Below are positions 24,747 to 25,124 of a stretch of 25,124 nt of DNA, in pieces. Positions within the stretch are counted from its first letter, which is position 1; each line of letters starts with the position of its first letter. This stretch comes from Burkholderiales bacterium. GTDB lineage: Bacteria; Pseudomonadota; Gammaproteobacteria; Burkholderiales; Burkholderiaceae_B. The translations under genes and the position numbers were made by a program. Below the pieces are notes generated by a model. That model was not told the origin of the DNA and made no database searches. It worked only from the letters and a program-made list of their open reading frames with translations. The DNA is taken from contig SXZD01000066.1 in assembly GCA_005788065.1 (NCBI GenBank), forward strand, positions 1 through 25,124, in the 5' to 3' direction.

Positions 24747-25124
24747 ATGCCAAGTCATAACATCCACATATCCAGTGCTCAGCTCAACCCCTCCATTCCA
24801 GATATTGAACTGACGAATTACACACCTGCATTTTTTAAATCGACACAAACGGCCAAAGATGATCCGATCGTATGTGTGGTTCACAAAGGACTGGAAACAG
24901 CAGTTCAAGAACTGACGAATTTAATGCGATCACCCCCCAAGTCTGGGGAAGAAGCCAGTATCAACTACGCTGCATTTGTTGAAAGAAGTGGCTCGGCAAA
25001 ACTGAACAGGTCGGATAAGTGCATTATTGGGGTTTTGCGCCATGGCAAAGGAGCCGTGGCAGGAGACCAACATGAGCAAATCATCCGGGCGGCGCACGCG
25101 TCGCGTATTCAGTGCCGAGTTCAA
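24747..25124 (+). CDS. Unknown protein, probably cut by an insertion sequence; runs off the window
   Basis: ATG 24747 has AAGGA 8 nt upstream, and the frame is open for 126 codons to the edge. No family is recognised. The first 80 or so residues (MPSHNIHISSAQLNPSIPDI onward) look native, with a polar, Ser/Asn-rich N-terminus like the other candidate T3SS substrates. From about 25003 onward the reading overlaps what appears to be insertion-sequence DNA with its own transposase start, so the remaining codons are probably not the original C-terminus. Whether any product is made is unknown. It could be an orphan effector gene next to the T3SS, but that is only a guess. Confidence 0.5.
   Translation, partial: MPSHNIHISSAQLNPSIPDIELTNYTPAFFKSTQTAKDDPIVCVVHKGLETAVQELTNLMRSPPKSGEEASINYAAFVERSGSAKLNRSDKCIIGVLRHGKGAVAGDQHEQIIRAAHASRIQCRVQ
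25003..25124 (+). mobile_element. Left end of an insertion sequence (boundary approximate)
   Basis: A transposase start lies near the right edge, and the upstream DNA interrupts another gene. TGAACAGGTCGG at 25003 begins with TG, as many IS3-type ends do, so I place the left end there tentatively. The right end, terminal repeat and target duplication lie beyond the window. Confidence 0.4.
25072..25124 (+). CDS. Transposase N-terminus (IS3-type OrfA-like), partial
   Basis: AGGAG lies 6 nt before ATG 25072. The 17 visible residues (MSKSSGRRTRRVFSAEF) match the opening of IS3-family OrfA and related HTH_Tnp_1 transposases, which typically read RRxxSAEFK before the DNA-binding helices. The sequence ends there, so family and integrity cannot be confirmed. 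Confidence 0.65.
   Translation, partial: MSKSSGRRTRRVFSAEF

Noticed and set aside
1..25124. CRISPR arrays, tRNA or rRNA genes
   Set aside because: No spaced direct repeats, no cloverleaf-like sequences and no conserved rRNA segments were seen. The only tandem repeats are short coding ones.

Overview
The window is dominated by a type III secretion system (T3SS) locus of a Gram-negative bacterium. The outer-membrane secretin and the lipoprotein-type inner-ring protein SctJ require two membranes. A proteobacterium, perhaps a betaproteobacterium of moderate GC content, seems likely, but the taxonomic guess is weak and rests on general impression only.

From about 21.7 kb down to 4.2 kb on the minus strand lies one tightly packed unit. 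In transcription order it reads sctW, sctV, sctD, sctN, sctO, sctP, sctQ, sctR, sctS, sctT, sctU, sctI, sctJ, sctK, sctL, sctF, an unrecognised 212-residue gene, and sctC. Many junctions overlap by 1 to 20 nt (ATGA, GTGA or TAATG), so translational coupling is likely. Together the genes encode the gatekeeper (W), export gate (V, R, S, T, U), inner rings (D, J), cytoplasmic sorting platform and ATPase (K, Q, L, N, O), needle-length ruler (P), rod (I), needle (F) and secretin (C). The I-J-K-L and N-O-P-Q-R-S-T-U blocks and the YopN-TyeA-like fused gatekeeper point to the Ysc/Bsc-like branch. No translocators, needle-tip protein or class II chaperone are present here.

Downstream of sctC, on the same strand, come three genes with no clear homologues. 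They are a 704-residue protein, a 266-residue protein with one canonical EF-hand loop, and a protein with several EF-hand-like loops that runs off the left edge. Their position, strong ribosome binding sites and Ser/Thr-rich N-termini make them candidate secreted substrates or translocon parts. They are the most novel part of the window.

A divergent, apparently non-coding region (21677-22120) separates the T3SS from plus-strand genes. The first is a decayed YcaC-like cysteine hydrolase copy with a likely frameshift and an in-frame stop. It is followed by an intact paralogue carrying a Tat signal peptide, then an alpha/beta hydrolase. At the right edge a short unknown gene begins. It appears to be interrupted by an insertion sequence whose transposase N-terminus is the last thing visible.

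For several genes I set the start downstream of the longest possible one, because a good ribosome binding site or an operon overlap supports the shorter form.
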